Shown here: piece after piece, positions 61,087 through 64,000 of the stretch
Layout of the letters: every line of letters starts with the position of its first letter
Numbering within the stretch: the stretch's first letter is position 1
Assembly: GCA_964468805.1 (NCBI GenBank)
Contig: CAYXWM010000004.1
Span: forward strand, 1 to 64,000
Reading direction: 5' to 3'
DNA: 64,000 nt
Origin: CAYXWM01 sp964468805
GTDB taxonomy: Bacteria > Bacillota > Clostridia > Lachnospirales > WRBF01
Made by a program: the position numbers and the translations under genes
The notes under the pieces: generated by a model
What the model saw: only the letters and a program-made list of their open reading frames with translations
The model's database searches: none
What the model was told of the DNA's origin: nothing

Positions 61087-61114
61087 GGGAGAGAACCGTT
61101 GTACGTTCTCTCCC
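61087..61114. terminator. Hairpin between metA and the ACT gene
   Basis: GGGAGAGAAC pairs with GTTCTCTCCC. A T-run is present only on the + side (GAGTTTTTTAG), so on the transcribed minus strand it is more likely a stem-loop than a terminator. Confidence 0.5.
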
Positions 61115-61121
61115 GAGTTTT

Positions 61122-62042
61122 TTAGTCTTGCTTCCTATACAAATCGTAAGGTGTTTCTTGGTATACGTAATAATTAAGCCAGTTGGAAAACATCAACGAA
61201 GCATGGGAACGCCAGGTGACCAAGGGCGTTTTATAGGGGTCGTCGTTGGGGAAATAGTTGTGGGGTATTTGGATGTCCAGGCCTTGGTTCAGGTCACGGA
61301 AGTATTCGTTTTTCAGGGTGTCGTAGTCGTATTCGGAATGACCGGTGCAGAAGATTTGGCGGCCGTCTTTTGTGGCTACAAGATATACCCCTGCCATGTC
61401 CGATTCTATGAGGGTTTCCAAATTTGGGTTTTGGTCTATATCGGAGCGTTTAATTTCCGTGTGTCTGGAGTGGGGTGCGTAGAAAACGTCATCAAAACCC
61501 CGGAGGAGATTGATGTTTTCTTTGTTTTTATAATGCGGGAAAATGCCGAACATTTTGTTATCCAAGGGATACTTGGGAATGTTGTGGTGATAATACAAGC
61601 CGGCTTGGGCACCCCAACAAATATGGAATGTGCTGGTTACGTTTTCCGCCGTCCAAGACATGATTTCGGTGAGTTCTTTCCAGTAAGACACCTTTTCGTA
61701 GTCCAAAAGTTCTATGGGAGCACCGGTAATTATCATGCCGTCGAATTTTTTGCGTTGTACCTCATTCATGGTTTTGTAGAAGGTATCTAAATGCTGCATG
61801 GAGGTATTTTTGGAAACGTGGCTTTCCATGTGCATTAGGGTAACGTCTATTTGAAGAGGCGTGTTACTCAAGGCTCTGAGCAACTGAACTTCAGTAGTTT
61901 GCTTAATGGGCATTAAATTTAAAATAACTATATCCAAGGGACGGATGTCTTGGTGATAAGCTCTGGTTTCGTTTATTACGAAAATATTTTCCGAAATAAG
62001 TACGTCTTTAGCCGGTAAATTATCGGGTACTTTAATTGGCAT
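61122..62042 (-). CDS. metA: Homoserine O-acetyltransferase (MetA family)
   Basis: The 306-residue enzyme activates homoserine in methionine synthesis. The catalytic Cys is in FHICWGAQAG, with His and Glu in HSEYDYDTL. The motif TGAPIE has Glu where E. coli succinyltransferase has Gly (TGAPLG); in this family the residue is known to favour acetyl-CoA, so acetyl transfer is predicted. It lies 52 bp downstream of topB and 42 bp upstream of the ACT gene on the minus strand. No S-box riboswitch fits the short gap. Confidence 0.92.
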   Translation of the reverse strand: MPIKVPDNLPAKDVLISENIFVINETRAYHQDIRPLDIVILNLMPIKQTTEVQLLRALSNTPLQIDVTLMHMESHVSKNTSMQHLDTFYKTMNEVQRKKFDGMIITGAPIELLDYEKVSYWKELTEIMSWTAENVTSTFHICWGAQAGLYYHHNIPKYPLDNKMFGIFPHYKNKENINLLRGFDDVFYAPHSRHTEIKRSDIDQNPNLETLIESDMAGVYLVATKDGRQIFCTGHSEYDYDTLKNEYFRDLNQGLDIQIPHNYFPNDDPYKTPLVTWRSHASLMFSNWLNYYVYQETPYDLYRKQD

Positions 62043-62094
62043 GGAGGCCTCCTGTCAGTCTGTCGTAGTGTTTGGGTATAAGAAAGACTTTATA

Positions 62095-63921
62095 TTAATT
62101 ATTTTGTGGTTGTTCTTTTTTATCTTCGTCTCTTGGGAAGCAAATTTTATTGGGGTTTTTACTGCTCCCGGCTATTATGAATTCTACAAAACGCTTGATG
62201 CTTTGCATGAACCTTTCGGATTGCATGGTACCTTTAGAGATAGAGGTCAGCCCTTTTTCCCATTTGCCTGTGGTTTCCGGTGATTTTATTTCGTCCGGTA
62301 CGGCTTCTATGAGGAGTTTGCCTTTTTCCGTGGGTATAAGTGCCTTGCCTTTACGTTCTATGTAGCCCACGGTAAGCAGGCGTTCAATAATGGCGGCACG
62401 GGTAGCAGGCGTACCCAGACCGGAATCTTTGGCGTATTCCTCCGACTCCACAAAGCGACCGGCGTTTTCCATGGCGGTAAGCAGGGTTGCCTCTGTATAG
62501 GGTTTGGGCGGTTGGGTTTTTTTGTGGAGTATCTCCGTAGAGCGTACCTGTATTTTATCGCCTTCTTTAACGTTTGGCAACAGGGGTTCTTCGTTGGTTT
62601 TCATGCTGTCCTTATATAATTCCATATAACCGTAATTTATTACTGTGGTGCCCTTGGTAAGGAAGCGTTGATTTTCCGCAAGAGAAGTGATTTTTGTAAC
62701 GTTGTATTCGTATTGGGGATAGAAAACGCAGATAAAACGGCGGGCTATCATGTCATAAACCTGCAACTCGTCCTTGCTTAAGCTTTGTGGGTTAAAACTT
62801 ATATCCGTGGGGATTATGGCGTGATGGTCGGTGACCTTGGTATCGTCTATAATCCGTTTGTTTATGGGCAGTTCCGTAAGATTAAGAACATAATCCACAT
62901 ATGGTCTCAATTCCTGTAAACGTATGGATTGGAGCGTTTTTTTAAGCTTGGGAATCATATCCGTTGAAAGGTGACGGCTGTCGGTACGGGGATAGGTGAT
63001 AACTTTTCTTTTCTCGTACAGTGTTTGGGCTATTTCCAAGGTTTGTTTGGCGGAGTAGCCGTATTTTTTGTTGCAGTCCCTTTGCAGTTGGGTTAGGTCA
63101 TAAAGGAGAGGAACGGCTTGTTTTTTCAGTTCGTTTTCTATTTTTTCAACGATGCCGTCCTTGCCTTTGACGGCTTTTTCCAGGTCTTTGGCTTGGGTTT
63201 TATTTAAAATTTTGGTCTCGCCGGTATTGGGGTCGAACCAAGTGCCGTTATAGCCATCAAAGCCGGCATTTAATTCCCAATATTCCACGGCAACAAAGGC
63301 ATCGATTTCCTTTTGTTTTGCGACCACTATTGCCAAGGTAGGGGTTTGTACACGACCCATACTGAGCAGGGTTTTGTATTGGATGGTATAGGCACGGGTT
63401 GCGTTTATACCCACCAACCAATCCGCTTCGGAGCGGCATTTTGCACTGTTGTAGAGGCAGTCAAACTCCTTGCCGTCCTTTAGGTTTTCAAAGCCGGTTT
63501 TAATGGCTTCCGGGGTAAGGCTTGAAATCCATAGTCTGGAAAAAGGTTTGGTGCATTTTGTTATGCTGTAAATGTAGCGAAAAATCAGTTCGCCTTCCCG
63601 ACCGCTGTCCGTAGCACAGACTATATGGGAAACCTTGGGGCTGTTCATAAGGCTGTCCAGAATTTTCAGTTGGGACCGGGTACGCTCTATGGGTTTTAGT
63701 TTTATTTCTTTCGGGATTATAGGCAGGGTGTTGAGACGCCAAGGTTTAAGCTCGGCATTGTAATCCTCCGGGTCACAGAGGGTTACAAGATGACCCACAG
63801 ACCAAGAGATAATGTGGGTATCGTTGAACAAAAATCCGTCGCCTTTGGAGTTGATTTTCAAAACCTTGGCTATATCCCGTGCAACGGAGGGTTTTTCGGC
63901 TATAATAAGAGTTTTGCCCAT
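62095..63921 (-). CDS. topB: DNA topoisomerase III
   Basis: The 608-residue type IA topoisomerase has the Toprim start (LIIAEKPSVARDIAKVL), the acidic catalytic set (ATDSGREGELIFRYI), SRLWISSLTPEAI and the active-site Tyr region (YPRTDSRHLSTDM). It lacks C-terminal zinc fingers and so fits the TopB class rather than TopA. It decatenates DNA with recombination-associated helicases. Starts with an upstream GGTGAATTATG site. Its 5' side at 63957 shows the start of another family B-like sequence (AAGACCTTGAGGG). Confidence 0.94.
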   Translation of the reverse strand: MGKTLIIAEKPSVARDIAKVLKINSKGDGFLFNDTHIISWSVGHLVTLCDPEDYNAELKPWRLNTLPIIPKEIKLKPIERTRSQLKILDSLMNSPKVSHIVCATDSGREGELIFRYIYSITKCTKPFSRLWISSLTPEAIKTGFENLKDGKEFDCLYNSAKCRSEADWLVGINATRAYTIQYKTLLSMGRVQTPTLAIVVAKQKEIDAFVAVEYWELNAGFDGYNGTWFDPNTGETKILNKTQAKDLEKAVKGKDGIVEKIENELKKQAVPLLYDLTQLQRDCNKKYGYSAKQTLEIAQTLYEKRKVITYPRTDSRHLSTDMIPKLKKTLQSIRLQELRPYVDYVLNLTELPINKRIIDDTKVTDHHAIIPTDISFNPQSLSKDELQVYDMIARRFICVFYPQYEYNVTKITSLAENQRFLTKGTTVINYGYMELYKDSMKTNEEPLLPNVKEGDKIQVRSTEILHKKTQPPKPYTEATLLTAMENAGRFVESEEYAKDSGLGTPATRAAIIERLLTVGYIERKGKALIPTEKGKLLIEAVPDEIKSPETTGKWEKGLTSISKGTMQSERFMQSIKRFVEFIIAGSSKNPNKICFPRDEDKKEQPQNN

Positions 63922-64000
63922 AATTCACCTTCTTTGCTGAAAAAAAATTAAAAGAATAAGACCTTGAGGGTTAAAAAAGGGCTTATCCCATATCAAGGCT

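Noticed and set aside
1..64000. CRISPR array or prophage.
   Set aside because: No regularly spaced direct repeats with unique spacers and no phage structural genes. The dispersed repeats are single copies apart.

Overview
This window looks like chromosomal DNA of a low-GC, endospore-type member of the Firmicutes (class Clostridia; genus not determinable from sequence alone). Supporting signs are strong AAGGAGG ribosome-binding sites, frequent GTG/TTG starts, a CIRCE operator before groES-groEL, a Gram-positive LexA box before a Y-family polymerase, an era-yqzL-recO order, RNase Y, GerMN and DUF1540 proteins, and secreted proteins with SLH and copper-amine-oxidase-like stalk domains. No rRNA, complete tRNA, CRISPR array or prophage was seen.

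Positions 1-11000 are an accessory, decaying region. It opens with a complete but mutated 820-bp IS5-type element, followed by two secreted surface proteins sharing a nearly identical 450-bp segment. Next come a broken YgiT-type antitoxin, a tRNA-like fragment, an SLH protein with a Pro/Thr tail, a large lipoprotein and several C-terminal gene fragments. Positions 11000-16000 hold two divergent regulatory units: PadR-DUF1048, and a TetR-controlled operon with a small membrane protein, a YbjQ protein and an ABC/FtsX exporter.

Positions 16500-30000 hold single genes: an NSS symporter, a cyclophilin, a VWA protein, an aldo-keto reductase, an MBL-fold hydrolase, a bPH-like protein, a lipoprotein with an acidic-tyrosine repeat, a Y-family polymerase and a two-component system. 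Positions 29500-38000 hold hisF-hisIE, a 53-residue Met/His-rich miniprotein, a CobD-like aminotransferase and a three-gene exporter (ABC ATPase, CARDB-type surface protein with GPDGM repeats, MacB-like permease). Positions 38700-55200 are a mostly forward housekeeping stretch: a VanW protein, a HypE-like protein, era-yqzL-recO, comEA, a WalRK-like two-component pair, a GerMN protein, comEC, holA and rny. After three small-protein genes, groES-groEL, gdhA with a candidate structured leader RNA, and a minus-strand topB-metA-ACT run finish the window.

Three dispersed repeat families run through the intergenic DNA. Family A is a MITE-like inverted-repeat element of about 100 bp with six copies. 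Family B is a stem-loop that often sits just upstream of a ribosome-binding site. Family C is a degenerate palindromic element. The items most worth follow-up are the Met-rich miniprotein, the gdhA leader RNA, the CARDB exporter and the repeat families.
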